From NCBI GenBank assembly GCA_014874185.1, contig JACWAF010000018.1:1-56619 (forward strand): a DNA stretch of 56,619 nt, given 5' to 3'. A program made the position numbers and the translations under genes. Below the pieces are notes generated by a model, which was given only the letters and a program-made list of their open reading frames with translations, did no database searches and was not told the DNA's origin. Shown here piece by piece: positions 25,648 to 35,367 of the stretch (its first letter is position 1; each line of letters opens with the position of its first letter). This DNA is from Nitrospirota bacterium. GTDB taxonomy: Bacteria; Nitrospirota; Thermodesulfovibrionia; Thermodesulfovibrionales; JdFR-88.

Positions 25648-26745
25648 TCATCTTCCCCGGCATTCGGCCTCTCTGCGGCTTACGCCCAGAATGGATTCGA
25701 ACTGCATGGCCCTGTGCGCGTATGTGTGCTCACCCAGGATGCGGGCCTTTCCCGCCTGGCCTATCCGCCTGGCCCGTTCGGGCGTAAGCCCTTCCAGTAT
25801 CCGGGCGACCTCTGCCGCGTCTTCGGCCACAAGGATCTCTTTTTCCGGTTCCATGAAGAAATCGATCCCTTCCCATTTGTCCGTGATGATGCAGGCACCG
25901 GCTCCTGCGGCCTCAAAGACCCTCGTGGCGGGCGAATATCCGTACCGGGCCATGCTCTCGCGGCTTATGTTCAGCACGGCAAGCGGCGTGCAGTTGAAGG
26001 CGTTGTGGTCTTTTGTGTAAACATGCCCCAGATACCTGACGTTATCGGGAAAGGGCTTCCCGTCCCACCCGTTCCCGCCAAGCAGAAAACGCCTTCCGGT
26101 CAGCAGAGAGGCCGGTTTGATGAAGAACTCCTCCACCCTGGCCTCTCTGTCTGGCAGCCTGTTGCCAAGGAAGGCGAAGTCACTTTCGAAGCGCGGCTCC
26201 GGCGGCACCGGATAATGAGTGGAAGGGTCCAGCGCGTTGTAAATGGGATGGCAGTTCTTCGCCCCCGCCTCGATATAAGCCTTTATTACGGGCGGCCCTC
26301 CGCCGTAGGTGAAGATGAAATCGTAACGGGGCACCAGGGCACGGAACGGGTCCTGCGGGTTGGCCCGAAGCCGGTCCAGCGTGGCGGGCGCGTCCACGTC
26401 CCAGAACGCAACCTGGTTGCCCGGCTTCCTGAGCGCGAAGACCTCTTTCTCAAGCAGCCCGTCGAATACGCCTACCCCGCTTGCCTTTACAACAAGGTCC
26501 GGCTCCCACTCGTAAGCGTCCTCAAGGGCCTGGTACACGCCTTCGAGGGTCGCCTCATATACAACCACCTTCGCCCAGTCCGGGTCCGGGATGTCACGGT
26601 GCTGCTGCCTCTCGTATGCATCGGGCTCATAGAACCTTATCGTATGCCCCAGCCTGTGCAGGGCGGAGATTATGCCCCTGTAATAGGTGGCGGCCCCGTT
26701 CCAGTAAGCCGAGACCAGGCTTGAGCCGAAGAAGGCTATCCGCAT
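25648..26745 (-). CDS. CgeB-family glycosyltransferase
   Basis: This 365-aa GT-B enzyme is a sibling of its neighbour. It starts MRIAFFGSSLVSAYWNGAAT, and the C-terminal half has SDFAFLGNRLPDREARVEEF, FLLGGNGW, NAFNCTPLAVLNISRESMAR, YGYSPATRVFEAAGAGACII and MEPEKEILVA. I chose the ATG at 26745, which follows the preceding stop by 4 bases. A TTG four codons upstream overlaps that gene and has no advantage. It is expected to add a sugar to a cytoplasmic or lipid-linked acceptor made by the cluster. Confidence 0.82.
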   Translation of the reverse strand: MRIAFFGSSLVSAYWNGAATYYRGIISALHRLGHTIRFYEPDAYERQQHRDIPDPDWAKVVVYEATLEGVYQALEDAYEWEPDLVVKASGVGVFDGLLEKEVFALRKPGNQVAFWDVDAPATLDRLRANPQDPFRALVPRYDFIFTYGGGPPVIKAYIEAGAKNCHPIYNALDPSTHYPVPPEPRFESDFAFLGNRLPDREARVEEFFIKPASLLTGRRFLLGGNGWDGKPFPDNVRYLGHVYTKDHNAFNCTPLAVLNISRESMARYGYSPATRVFEAAGAGACIITDKWEGIDFFMEPEKEILVAEDAAEVARILEGLTPERARRIGQAGKARILGEHTYAHRAMQFESILGVSRREAECRGR

Positions 26746-26749
26746 GCAC

Positions 26750-27877
26750 CTAGGCAATGGCCCGCTCCTTCATTTGGTCCGTTTCTTCCGGCATTCTGAT
26801 CTTCCTGCATATCTCGAACAGCTCGTCAACACGGTGGGCGCAGGTATGCCGGTTGAGAACAGTGCGCAGGCCGTTTGCGCCCAATTCCAGCGCGGGCCCC
26901 GGGTCATTCAGGATGCTTCTGATATGTTTTTTCATTTCGGTCCCATCTTTTGCCTGAAGGTAATCCCTGCCAGGCGTGAAAAGCCCCTCCACGTCCTCCC
27001 AGGGGGCGGAGATCAGAGGCAGTCCGCAGGCCATTGCCTCGAAAGGCCGTATGGTTGGGATGCCGGGAAGGGCCTTTGTGTACGGCCCTCTCGGAATGTG
27101 CACGGTCATTTTGTATCGTGAGAAGACGGCCGGTACTTCGTAATTAGGTATCCACCCGCCGTAATCAATTCCGCTGTTCTTCAGGGTTTCGAGCGCGTGG
27201 TCAGGGTAGCGCACGCCGTAAGCCGCGGCCTTCAAGTTAAGCTCTCGGACCGGCCCCATGAAAAATTCAGCAAGTTCCTTCGTCCTTTCACCGTCGCCCC
27301 AGTTGCCGATCCAGACAATATCGCCGGTCTTCTCATTCTCGATGGGCCTGAAGACCCGCGTGTCCGCCGCTTCATGCCAGGTCCATGCGCGCCCGGCCCA
27401 GCCGTTTTTTTTGTAGACGTCCTTTAAGGCCGCGCCGAAGGCAAGCACGCCGTCATAGTTGGAGAGGTCGCAGGAAAGCATCTCTCCGGGGCTTGTGATC
27501 ATGCGGTGATGGGTGTCATGGAAGAGCAGGGTATATCCGCCCACACGCATTCTGTGCAGGCCTATCCGCCTTACCATCTCGTGCGAGTTCCACTCGTGCA
27601 CCATAACGAGGTCCGCGCCATCCAGGGCCTTGTTCAGGTCAAGCCCCCTCGGATCGTACCTGGTGCTCTTCAGATGCGGGAAGGCCCTCTCGAAACGGGT
27701 TATGGCCTCCTGGCCGTATTCCCTTAAAAGGTTTTCGGCGCTCCATGAGTCGAGCGGCTCGTAGATCTTCACCTCGTGCCCGCGTGAGATAAGCTCCGAG
27801 GCGATGCCCCTCAGAAAATGGGCGTTCCCGTGGTTCCAGTCGGAGAACAGCGATTGATAGAAAAGGCGTATGCGCAT
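26750..27877 (-). CDS. CgeB-like glycosyltransferase
   Basis: This 375-aa GT-B protein starts MRIRLFYQSLFSDWNHGNAH. Its C-terminal half has GDIVWIGNWGDGERTKELAE, PAVFSRYKMTVHIPRGPYTK, PTIRPFEAMACGLPLISAPW and TPGRDYLQA, the typical donor-binding motifs. I chose the ATG at 27877 behind GAGGGGCAC. The frame is open 30 codons further, but that part has the composition of the neighbouring gene's shadow. It lies between a GT4 gene (7 bases away) and the next CgeB-like gene. The specific linkage is unknown. Confidence 0.82.
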   Translation of the reverse strand: MRIRLFYQSLFSDWNHGNAHFLRGIASELISRGHEVKIYEPLDSWSAENLLREYGQEAITRFERAFPHLKSTRYDPRGLDLNKALDGADLVMVHEWNSHEMVRRIGLHRMRVGGYTLLFHDTHHRMITSPGEMLSCDLSNYDGVLAFGAALKDVYKKNGWAGRAWTWHEAADTRVFRPIENEKTGDIVWIGNWGDGERTKELAEFFMGPVRELNLKAAAYGVRYPDHALETLKNSGIDYGGWIPNYEVPAVFSRYKMTVHIPRGPYTKALPGIPTIRPFEAMACGLPLISAPWEDVEGLFTPGRDYLQAKDGTEMKKHIRSILNDPGPALELGANGLRTVLNRHTCAHRVDELFEICRKIRMPEETDQMKERAIA

Positions 27878-27884
27878 GTGCCCC

Positions 27885-29030
27885 TCAGACCTGAATGTCC
27901 GTGCAGGCCAGCTCGCCCGGCTTGAGGGGGCCGGCACCCCCCCTTCCCCCCTCGAGGAGGCCGGCATAGAGCTGGAGGTATTTTCGGGCCATCAGCTGGG
28001 GGGTAAGCTCAAGCGCCCGCTTTCTTGAGAAGGCGGCCATCTTCGTCATGAACGGGATGTCCGCGATAAGAGACCTTATGGCATCCCGCAGGACATCGGG
28101 CTTGTCCGGCGGCACATACAGCGCGCTTTCCCCCCATATCTCTCTCAGGCTCGGTATATTCCCCAGCACCAGGGCGCAGCCCGCAAGGGCCGCTTCAAGC
28201 ACGGAGAGCCCGAATGGCTCGTAACGCGCGGGCAGCACGTAAATGGACGCGCGGCTCAGCCAGCCCGCCAGCGATTGCGGGGACATCCGGCCGAATACCC
28301 TTACCTTTTTAAACGCGGCGTGTTTTCCGCCGGGGTGCCTGTTCTCCCCGGCAACGTAGATGGGCCATGGCAGCTCATCGGCTATTTCTTCCAGGGCGCC
28401 GAAATTCTTTGCCTCGTCCCAGAGCCTTCCGGCCGAGAAGATGAACGGGTACTTTGTGCCCGGCGAGAATAGCTCGTGGCCGCGTCCGTTGAATATGACC
28501 GCGGCGTTTTCCATTGGGCCGTAATGGCGCTTGAGGGCATTAAGCATCGCGCCGCTTGGGGCGGCCACGGCGCAGGCCGAAGAGAGCCCGCTCCTTACCG
28601 CCTCGCGGTATCGCTCCCATCGGGGCGGGGGCGTTTCGCCGTGCACGGCCTCCCACCAGGAATAGACGCACGAGTGCCCCACTACCATATTGGGCGCTTG
28701 CCAGGGCAGGGCGCCATGCGCGAAATTGTTCAGGTGGACTATGTCGGGCTGGATGGCCGACTCAAGCTCAAGGAGCCATCTGCCCGCCTTCTCCACGTCT
28801 TCCCAGGGTTCTTCCATCCACTCCAGTTTGTATTCGCTCTCGAATACCTGGAGGTCCGGCATCCCGGAGACCTCTTCGCGCTGGGCGGGGCCCATAAGGC
28901 CCCCCATCAGGGCAAGCGAAACCTCCACGCCCAACTGTCCAAGCGCCCGTGAAAGCTCAAGTGCATATACCCATACACCCCCAACCGTGTCCGCGGTCAT
29001 CAGGATACGCCGTGGCAGCTGTCCTCGCAT
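27885..29030 (-). CDS. Glycosyltransferase family 4 protein
   Basis: This 381-aa retaining GT-B glycosyltransferase starts with RRILMTADTVGGVWVYALEL, the usual GT4 opening. It has PFIFSAGRLWDEAKNFGALE, VRVFGRMSPQSLAGWLSRAS and IYVLPARYEPFGLSVLEAAL, containing the E-x7-E-like EPFGLSVLEAAL donor motif. I chose the ATG at 29030, which has GGAGAGG upstream and overlaps the radical SAM gene by 31 bases. The ATG at 29000 (TGATG overlap) is the alternative. GT4 members use nucleotide-sugar donors, and three SDR genes upstream may make them. Confidence 0.85.
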   Translation of the reverse strand: MRGQLPRRILMTADTVGGVWVYALELSRALGQLGVEVSLALMGGLMGPAQREEVSGMPDLQVFESEYKLEWMEEPWEDVEKAGRWLLELESAIQPDIVHLNNFAHGALPWQAPNMVVGHSCVYSWWEAVHGETPPPRWERYREAVRSGLSSACAVAAPSGAMLNALKRHYGPMENAAVIFNGRGHELFSPGTKYPFIFSAGRLWDEAKNFGALEEIADELPWPIYVAGENRHPGGKHAAFKKVRVFGRMSPQSLAGWLSRASIYVLPARYEPFGLSVLEAALAGCALVLGNIPSLREIWGESALYVPPDKPDVLRDAIRSLIADIPFMTKMAAFSRKRALELTPQLMARKYLQLYAGLLEGGRGGAGPLKPGELACTDIQV

Positions 29031-30286
29031 TCTTTTTTCCTCTCCTCCAATATTTGAAGGGGCAGATGTCCCGTCCCCTGTATATCGCTGAATTGTTCGT
29101 ATGAGCGCAGATAGAATTCGTGCGCGCGCTCCCAGGCGGACGCGTCCGGCGCCCCCCACCTCCTCCTGTACTCCGGGCTGCCCGGATAAGGGAAGAGGGG
29201 CACCGGCCTGTTCGCCCATACCCCTTCGGCCATGAGGCGTTCGCGCCAGGCCTCCAACTCCTCCCGCCTGTCCGATTCCGCACAGAGTAGATTGGCCTGG
29301 ACGAAGGGGATTTTTCTTTTCGCGTATAGAAGCCGCTCGATTAGCTCATCATTAGTGAGGCGGCACCTCTTTCCAAAGGCCTCGCGGCCCTCTTCGGTTA
29401 TGCTCTCCACGCCCGCTTCCACCGAGACGCACCCCGCCTCTCCCAAAAGGGATAGGGCCTCAAAACTCCAGATATCTATGCGGGTCTGGATGCCGAATTT
29501 GAGATTGCGTCCGGACAGCCCTTTCAGGAGGCCCATATCGGGCATGAAAATTTCGTCTATGAAGTAGACGTATTCCGTTCCAAATGAAAGGATGTGGTCC
29601 AGTTCCTTTAGAAAGGTCTCGACCGGGCGTTTCCTGTAACCGCCCCGGAAGTTCTCCCTGGCGCAGAACGAACATCTGTATGGGCATCCCCGTGAATACT
29701 CCACCTCCGCCCCCGGGCCGCGCGGCGCGGAGTCGAACCGGTGATGGTGGTGCGCGTGCCTGGCTATCTCATCCTTCGTCCACATGAGGGCCGGAAGTCT
29801 CTTCATATCGGTCTCGCGCGGGAGGGAAGGGCCCGGATAAACGGAACCGCTCGCTTTTCCCTGGGCCATCTCCAGGAGCACTTCTTCGCATTCGCCGGTT
29901 ATGGCGATGTCCGCGCCAAGTTTTTTCAATGCGGTTTCGGGAGTGGCGGAGGCGTGCGGGCCCACAACGGCAGTCATGCATCGAAGCTCCTTAAGATGGC
30001 GGGACAGCTCGATGGAAGCGCTCAGTTCAGGGGGCGGGCACCTCCAGAAAAGATAAGTTGGCGCGGTCGTTATTACAATGAGGTCCGGCGAGAAGGCCTC
30101 CGCCCTGGAAAATATCTCACCACCCGAAAGTCCCTCGGCGTGGGCATCCATTATAACGGCCTCGTGCCCGTTTTCTTCGAGCAGGGCTTTTGAATAACCC
30201 AGCTCAAGCGGCAGGTGGGGCTCCCTGCAGCCAAAATATATGCTCCCCTCGAAACTCCAGTTGGGGTTTACGAGCGCGACTCTCAC
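29000..30286 (-). CDS. B12-binding-domain radical SAM protein
   Basis: This 428-aa protein has an N-terminal cobalamin-binding-like domain (MRVALVNPNWSFEGSIYFGC, then DLIVITTAPTYLFW and MTAVVGPHASATPETALKKL) and a central radical SAM domain. The 4Fe-4S motif is C201-x3-C205-x2-C208 in YSRGCPYRCSFCARENF. Downstream are YFIDEIFMP and VSVEAGVESITEEGREAF, typical radical SAM barrel elements. Such enzymes often methylate or rearrange unactivated carbons. From memory it resembles a family seen with oligosaccharide genes. It overlaps the SDR gene by 4 bases and the GT4 gene by 31. Substrate unknown; a modified sugar is a fair guess. Confidence 0.82.
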   Translation of the reverse strand: MRVALVNPNWSFEGSIYFGCREPHLPLELGYSKALLEENGHEAVIMDAHAEGLSGGEIFSRAEAFSPDLIVITTAPTYLFWRCPPPELSASIELSRHLKELRCMTAVVGPHASATPETALKKLGADIAITGECEEVLLEMAQGKASGSVYPGPSLPRETDMKRLPALMWTKDEIARHAHHHHRFDSAPRGPGAEVEYSRGCPYRCSFCARENFRGGYRKRPVETFLKELDHILSFGTEYVYFIDEIFMPDMGLLKGLSGRNLKFGIQTRIDIWSFEALSLLGEAGCVSVEAGVESITEEGREAFGKRCRLTNDELIERLLYAKRKIPFVQANLLCAESDRREELEAWRERLMAEGVWANRPVPLFPYPGSPEYRRRWGAPDASAWERAHEFYLRSYEQFSDIQGTGHLPLQILEERKKECEDSCHGVS

Positions 30287-31362
30287 GGGGCGTTCTCTTT
30301 CACCAGTTTGCTTCTCTCTGGAGAAACCGCCATGGCCGGCCTGCGCTCACCCAATAGCCATTTATAAAGCATTTCCACCCCGCTCGTATGCATAACGCGG
30401 GGGAACCAGCCCGTACAAGACCGGAACTTGCGGGTGTCCGAGACGTAATATTTCTGGTCACCCATCCGCCCGCCCTCGAACGAGCAGTCCGGCCCCTTGC
30501 CCTTGAGCACGTTTATGAACTCGACAAGCTCCAGCAGGCTTATGGAGTTCGCGGGGCCGCCGCCTATGTTGAAGGCCTCTCCGGAGACCGCGTCCATATT
30601 GCGCATGGCGAGCAGAAAGGCGTTCACCAGGTCGTCTATGAAGAGGATGTCCCGCACCTGGAGGCCGCTGCCGTAAATGGTGATCGGGCTTTCTTCGATG
30701 GCCCTGATTAAAAAATGGGCCACCCAGCCCTGGTCCTCGGTGCCGAACTGGTGGGGGCCGTAAATGCAGCTCATCCTGAAAACGGCCGCCTTCAGCCCGA
30801 ACGTGCGCGAGTAATCCAGCACGTACTGGTCCGAGCACCCCTTTGAGCACCCGTAGGGACTGTGGAAGTCCAGCGGGCGCAACTCGCTTATCCCGTAGTC
30901 TTTCAGGCCCGGGTCTTCAGGCTCGTACCGCGGGCCCGTTTCAGCAAGCTTTATATCCCGCAGCTCGCCATAGGTCTTGTTGGTCGATGTAAAGATCAAG
31001 GCCGGCTGCTCGTCCATGGCCCTTATGGCCTCAAGCAGGTTCAGGGTGCCGCGCGCGTTTATCTCGAAATCCGTCATGGGGTCTTCAATGCTGGTTGTTA
31101 CGGCGACCTGCGCGGCAAGATGGAAGACGAACTCCGCCCCGTCCACGGCCTGTTTTACCGCGTTCATGTCCCGGAGGTCGCCAAGCAGCAGCCGCACGCT
31201 ATCCCCGTGGGCGGCCCGGAGCCATTCGATATTTTTTATCACCCCGGAGCGCGACAGGTTATCCAGCAGGAGGACGTCCCTGCCTTCTTCAAGAAACCTG
31301 TTGGCGAGGTTGGCGCCTATGAACCCCGCGCCCCCGGTTATGAGGATATGCCCTTTGCTCAT
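30283..31362 (-). CDS. SDR-family NAD-dependent sugar epimerase, CDP-paratose 2-epimerase-like
   Basis: This 359-aa extended short-chain dehydrogenase has HILITGGAGFIGANLANRFL (NAD-binding GxxGxxG), FHLAAQVAVTTS, TSTNKTYGE and the catalytic Y-x3-K in SPYGCSKGCSDQYVLDYS. The phrases SPYGCSKGCSDQY and CIYGPHQFGTEDQGWVAHF are close to CDP-tyvelose/CDP-paratose 2-epimerases. The true substrate may be another nucleotide sugar. It overlaps its neighbours by 4 bases on each side, so it is part of one operon with the second SDR and the radical SAM gene. Confidence 0.85.
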   Translation of the reverse strand: MSKGHILITGGAGFIGANLANRFLEEGRDVLLLDNLSRSGVIKNIEWLRAAHGDSVRLLLGDLRDMNAVKQAVDGAEFVFHLAAQVAVTTSIEDPMTDFEINARGTLNLLEAIRAMDEQPALIFTSTNKTYGELRDIKLAETGPRYEPEDPGLKDYGISELRPLDFHSPYGCSKGCSDQYVLDYSRTFGLKAAVFRMSCIYGPHQFGTEDQGWVAHFLIRAIEESPITIYGSGLQVRDILFIDDLVNAFLLAMRNMDAVSGEAFNIGGGPANSISLLELVEFINVLKGKGPDCSFEGGRMGDQKYYVSDTRKFRSCTGWFPRVMHTSGVEMLYKWLLGERRPAMAVSPERSKLVKENAP

Positions 31363-32477
31363 ACCATGAGCCCCCGCCGGACAAGCTCCGTATTGGCCTG
31401 TGCGGCCCTGTCATTTGCTGCCTGGTTTTGAAGCCATGACGCAAACTCCAGAAGCCCGTCCTCGAACTGTACCATAGGCACATAGCCCAGGACTTTTTTG
31501 GCGAGCGTAACATCGGCGAAGCAGTGCCTTATATCGCCCACCCGGTATTTGCCGGTTATCTCCGGCCCTATGCCCTTGCCCAGGACGGATGCCATCCTGC
31601 CAGCCGCGTCGTTTATGCTTATGGGCCGGCCGCTGCCGATATTGAAGACCTGGCCGGAGGCGGCCGGAGTCTCAAGCGCCAGGCGGCATGCCCGCGCCGC
31701 GTCGTAAACGTTCACGAAGTCCCGCATCTGGTTGCCGTCTTCGTAGATCAGCGGCGGGTTATTGTTAAGCAGGCGGGAGGCGAATATCGTGAGCACGCCG
31801 GTATAAGGGTTGGACAACGCCTGCCTTGTGCCGTAAACATTAAAAAACCTTAAAGCGGCGGCCGGTATCCCGTAGGCCCTGCCCACCATCATGCACATGC
31901 GCTCCTGGTCGTACTTGGAGAGGGCGTAGATGGAAGAGAGCGCGGGCGCTTTGCCCTCAGGCGTGTGGACGGGCGTAAGCGTCTCGCCGCTGGCGTCCCT
32001 GGGCTCCCAGATGCCCGCCTTGAGGTCCTCCAGAGCGCGTTCGGCCTTTTCATGATATTTTCCAATGCTGTTTATATACAGGCCCTCCCCGTATATGCTC
32101 ATGCTTGAGGCCGCGACCAGGCGCTCCACCGGGTGCTCCAGCAGGGCCTCAAGGAGGATGGCCGTGCCAAGGCTGTTCACGCTGGTGTAGCGGCCGATCT
32201 CGTACATGCTCTGGCCCACCCCCACCGAGGCCGCGAGATGGCATACCGCTTCTATGCCCTCCAGGGCGTCCCTTACAGCCCCGGGGTCCCGCACGTCGGC
32301 AACGATAAGTTCGGCCTCACGGTTCAGGTAACAGGGCCTGATGTTCCCACTGCCGTGCACCTGCTCGGAAAGATTGTCCAGTATGCGGACCTTGTAGCCG
32401 TTGGCCAGGAGTTCGTCCGCGAGGTGCGACCCTATGAAGCCCGCGCCGCCCGTAATAAGCACTCTCTTGCCGCCCAT
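31359..32477 (-). CDS. SDR-family nucleotide-sugar epimerase/dehydratase
   Basis: This 372-aa extended SDR has KRVLITGGAGFIGSHLADEL, CHLAASVGVGQSMYEIGRYT, ASSMSIYGEG and Y-x3-K in IYALSKYDQERM, with RFFNVYGTRQALSNPYTGV and the C-terminal FNIGSGRPISINDAA. It is nearest to UDP-glucose 4-epimerase/dTDP-glucose dehydratase relatives; the substrate is not fixed. I chose the ATG at 32477 behind AAAGGAGGAAGG; the longer frame has no such site. It is the first gene of the SDR-SDR-radical SAM-GT operon, with a promoter candidate 160 bases upstream. Confidence 0.85.
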   Translation of the reverse strand: MGGKRVLITGGAGFIGSHLADELLANGYKVRILDNLSEQVHGSGNIRPCYLNREAELIVADVRDPGAVRDALEGIEAVCHLAASVGVGQSMYEIGRYTSVNSLGTAILLEALLEHPVERLVAASSMSIYGEGLYINSIGKYHEKAERALEDLKAGIWEPRDASGETLTPVHTPEGKAPALSSIYALSKYDQERMCMMVGRAYGIPAAALRFFNVYGTRQALSNPYTGVLTIFASRLLNNNPPLIYEDGNQMRDFVNVYDAARACRLALETPAASGQVFNIGSGRPISINDAAGRMASVLGKGIGPEITGKYRVGDIRHCFADVTLAKKVLGYVPMVQFEDGLLEFASWLQNQAANDRAAQANTELVRRGLMV

Positions 32478-32633
32478 CCTTCCTCCTTTGATAACGGGGG
32501 ATTCAAAAAGCAAAAGAAGCGCCGCCTTCCGGGCCGCGCATTTTCTTCTTGTTTTTTCCCGTCCGGCCTTAATCCGCCAGGCAGGGGTGGAGAGGGCGCC
32601 CGGTTCCGCAAGGCGCGTTTTTCTTCAACTCAA

Positions 32634-32662
32634 CTTCTATCAAAAAGGGGCCGCCTTGTCAA
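32634..32662 (-). promoter_or_regulatory. Candidate promoter of the SDR/radical SAM/glycosyltransferase operon
   Basis: Minus strand: TTGACA at 32662-32657, a 17-base spacer and TAGAAG at 32639-32634 (4/6). It lies at and just past the end of the UDP-glucuronate decarboxylase gene and gives a leader of about 150 bases. Confidence 0.5.
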
Positions 32663-32668
32663 CGACGG

Positions 32669-33676
32669 TTATTTCAGCGAGACGGCTTTTTTAATGTCTT
32701 TCAGCTTTATTACGTTTTCGTCCCGGTCTTTCAGCAGGCGCTCGAAATGCCCCAACGTCTTCTCCAGTCCCTTGTCCAGATACGTTGCGGGCATCCAGCC
32801 AAGCTTCTCCTTGGCAAGCGAGATCTCCGGCTTCCTCTGCATCGGGTCGTCCGAGGGCAGTTTTTTGAATATTATCCTGGAACAGGAGCCCGACATGTGA
32901 ATTATCTTTCTGGCCAGCTCCAGGATGGATATCTCGTGCGGGTTGCCGAGGTTGACCGGGCCCGTGAAATCGTCGGGGCTGTCCATCAGCCTTATAAAAC
33001 CCTCCACCATGTCGTCGACATAACAGAAGCTCCTGGTCTGGCTCCCGTCGCCGTAGACGGTTATGTCCTCTCCCTTCAGGGCCTGTATTGCAAAATTGCT
33101 CACCACTCGCCCGTCGTTTGGGTGCATCCGCGGGCCGTACGTGTTGAAGACCCTGGCTATCTTTACCTTCAGGCCGTATTTCCGGTGGTAATCGAAGAAG
33201 AGCGTCTCGGCGCAGCGTTTCCCCTCGTCATAGCAGGAGCGCAGGCCAATGGGGTTCACGTTGCCCCAGTAGTCTTCCGTCTGCGGGTGCACGAGCGGGT
33301 TCCCGTAGACCTCCGATGTGGAGGCCTGGAATATCCTTGTCCGGAGCCTTTTTGCAAGCCCAAGCATGTTGATGGCGCCTTCCAGGGCTGTTTTTATGGT
33401 CTGCACGGCGTCGTACTGGTAATGGACCGGCGAGGCCGGGCAGGCCAGGTTGTAAATCTCGTCCACTTCCACGTACAGGGGGAAGCGCACGTCGTGGCGC
33501 TTGAATTCGAAATCCGGGTTCTTCAGCAGATGGGAGATGTTGGCCTTGCGCCCGGTGTAGAGGTTGTCCACGCAGAGGACCTCGTGCCCCTCTTCGAGGA
33601 GCCTTTCACAGAGGTGCGAGCCAAGAAAACCGGCCCCTCCGGTGACAAGAATCCTTTTGGACGAGTATTTTTTCAT
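32669..33676 (-). CDS. UDP-glucuronate decarboxylase (UDP-xylose synthase-like)
   Basis: This 335-aa SDR enzyme has [60 protein letters not shown] and [20 protein letters not shown], with Y-x3-K read as Y-D-E-G-K. It continues with [20 protein letters not shown] and [20 protein letters not shown]. This series is diagnostic of UDP-glucuronic acid decarboxylase, which makes UDP-xylose. It likely supplies a donor to the glycosyltransferases downstream. It is flanked by promoter-like sequences on both sides, so it may be its own transcription unit. No clear ribosome site precedes the ATG. Confidence 0.92.
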   Translation of the reverse strand: MKKYSSKRILVTGGAGFLGSHLCERLLEEGHEVLCVDNLYTGRKANISHLLKNPDFEFKRHDVRFPLYVEVDEIYNLACPASPVHYQYDAVQTIKTALEGAINMLGLAKRLRTRIFQASTSEVYGNPLVHPQTEDYWGNVNPIGLRSCYDEGKRCAETLFFDYHRKYGLKVKIARVFNTYGPRMHPNDGRVVSNFAIQALKGEDITVYGDGSQTRSFCYVDDMVEGFIRLMDSPDDFTGPVNLGNPHEISILELARKIIHMSGSCSRIIFKKLPSDDPMQRKPEISLAKEKLGWMPATYLDKGLEKTLGHFERLLKDRDENVIKLKDIKKAVSLK

Positions 33677-33716
33677 GATTTTTGGGTCGGGACGGAATAA
33701 ACGGGTTTATAGCTTT

Positions 33717-33745
33717 TTTTTATCAGACAAACCTGCTCTTGTCAA
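33717..33745 (-). promoter_or_regulatory. Promoter of the UDP-glucuronate decarboxylase gene
   Basis: Minus strand: TTGACA at 33745-33740, a 17-base spacer ending in TGA and TAAAAA at 33722-33717, giving a TGn-extended -10. The start would be near 33710, about 35 bases before the ATG. Confidence 0.65.
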
Positions 33746-33768
33746 GTTTAAGAAAGATGTTTTTTGGC

Positions 33769-35367
33769 TTAATGGGGCAGCTGCCGGCGGCCGGCGCGCT
33801 TGAGGAAAGAGTTCAAGGCCGTTATGCCTTTCGAGAAGATGCCGTTGCCCCAGAGGAGCTCGTTTATGTTCTCCTCGAAGTACGGCCGCTCGCGGTCGAA
33901 GAACCCCATGCTGGGTTTTACATACCTGAGAAGTCTGCTTTCATCGAATATGGTGCGGAGGGGGACGCGCCGGAGCCTGCCCCGTTTATTGGCGGCCAGC
34001 TCTTCCAGCGCGGAGACCAGGCCCCCGGTCTTCGCGAATGTCCTCCGCGCTTCCAGTCCGAAGAGCCCGGCGTGCTCCATCAGGAGGCTCACCCGCGCGT
34101 GCCTTACGGACCTTATCAGTTCTCTTTCGGCCTGGCCCGCCGCTTCAAAGGAGATATTAAGCTCGGAATCCAGGCTGAGGCTGCGGTTTGTCGTGTTGGC
34201 GGAGCCGATGTTCAGGAAACGGTCGTCCACTATGAACAGCTTTGAATGCGTGTAGGTGGGTTTTTCCTCGCCCGATTCGAAACCGGTTGAATAGAAAGCC
34301 CCGAAAAAATGGCCCGTCTTTTCCGCCTCCTCTTTCAGAAGCCCCAGCAGCCTGGATTGCGCCTCCCCCAGCCCGAACTGTTCTATGAAGGCCTCCGGCC
34401 GCTCGGGCAGGACCAGTATTATCTGCATGGGGTCGCCCCGCCGCTGCCTCATCCGCCGGACAAGGGCCTTGTAAATGGCGAGCGAGGTGAAATACTGGTT
34501 CTCGACGTAAATCACCTCTCGCGCGCTGAGTACCGCGTCCTGGTAGAGGGCCTTTATCTCCCTGAAATCATCGGGGATCGTCAGCGTCTTCGTCTGCGTC
34601 CTGCTTATGGCGGCCGTCTTCGCCTCCAGGGCGATGCTGGATTTGAAAATGATCTCCGGGCCGTCCGGCGGCCTCTTGAGTTCAAGCTGGTAGCCCCCGG
34701 AGTTGACCCAGCGCCTCTTGTATATCTCTTCAAGCGCTCCCACGATCTCCCCGGTCAGGCAGCACTGGGTCTCGTGATAGGGGCCGTAAGGCTCGTCGCC
34801 GGGTTCTATCCTGTACGGATTGCCGGGGTCGTGGCAGCGGTCGTCCCAGCGGTTGGCGCATATGTCCATCCCGCCCGCGAAGGCGAGCTTTCCGTCTATG
34901 ACAACGAATTTGTGGTGCAGGCTTGCCCCTATCGCCTGGCTCGCGTCGAAGCGGAAATGTATCTTGGGGCAGGTTGTCCAGCGGAATATGTATTCCTGGA
35001 ACCATTCGCGCTCGAAGGCGAAGAATACGCTGAAGTTCCACGCCAGTATGTATACATGAAGGTCCGGCTTTTCAGCGCAGAGCCGGTTCAGGAACTCTAT
35101 GAACCGCAGATCGCCCTTCGCCCTTTCCCTGTCCCTGCCCCGTAGCAGAAGGGTCTCGCTGTCGAACTGCCAGCCCGCTATGAGGATATAGCTCTCGGCC
35201 TGAAGGGCGGCCTGGTAAAAGGCGTAATAATAATCGCGCCCGTCGATGAGCAGCCCGGCCCTGTCCACTGCGTATATGCCCGAACAGTTCCTTCCCGGCG
35301 AGAGGATCTTCTTGAACTGTCCGTCCGTGTGCCCCCCCAGACGAGATGGGGCCGTCCTGTTATTCAA
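33769..35367 (-). CDS. Phospholipase D-family protein (two HKD motifs)
   Basis: This 532-aa protein carries two HxKx4D motifs: H151-x-K153 to D158 in LHHKFVVIDGKLAFAGG, and THSKLFIVDDRFLNIGSANT near residue 375. Both are followed by the usual Gly/Asn residues. This is the layout of phospholipase D and cardiolipin synthase relatives, acting on phospholipid headgroups. There is no signal peptide or N-terminal membrane helix, unlike standard Cls. The start TTG at 35367 overlaps the EEP gene by 8 bases, so the two are coupled. The pairing suggests a lipid-processing module beside the glycan genes. Confidence 0.85.
   Translation of the reverse strand: MNNRTAPSRLGGHTDGQFKKILSPGRNCSGIYAVDRAGLLIDGRDYYYAFYQAALQAESYILIAGWQFDSETLLLRGRDRERAKGDLRFIEFLNRLCAEKPDLHVYILAWNFSVFFAFEREWFQEYIFRWTTCPKIHFRFDASQAIGASLHHKFVVIDGKLAFAGGMDICANRWDDRCHDPGNPYRIEPGDEPYGPYHETQCCLTGEIVGALEEIYKRRWVNSGGYQLELKRPPDGPEIIFKSSIALEAKTAAISRTQTKTLTIPDDFREIKALYQDAVLSAREVIYVENQYFTSLAIYKALVRRMRQRRGDPMQIILVLPERPEAFIEQFGLGEAQSRLLGLLKEEAEKTGHFFGAFYSTGFESGEEKPTYTHSKLFIVDDRFLNIGSANTTNRSLSLDSELNISFEAAGQAERELIRSVRHARVSLLMEHAGLFGLEARRTFAKTGGLVSALEELAANKRGRLRRVPLRTIFDESRLLRYVKPSMGFFDRERPYFEENINELLWGNGIFSKGITALNSFLKRAGRRQLPH

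Noticed and set aside
25495-26724. 409-aa open frame on the plus strand across two CgeB-like genes
   Set aside because: It spans the junction of two clear minus-strand genes and shows no family motif.
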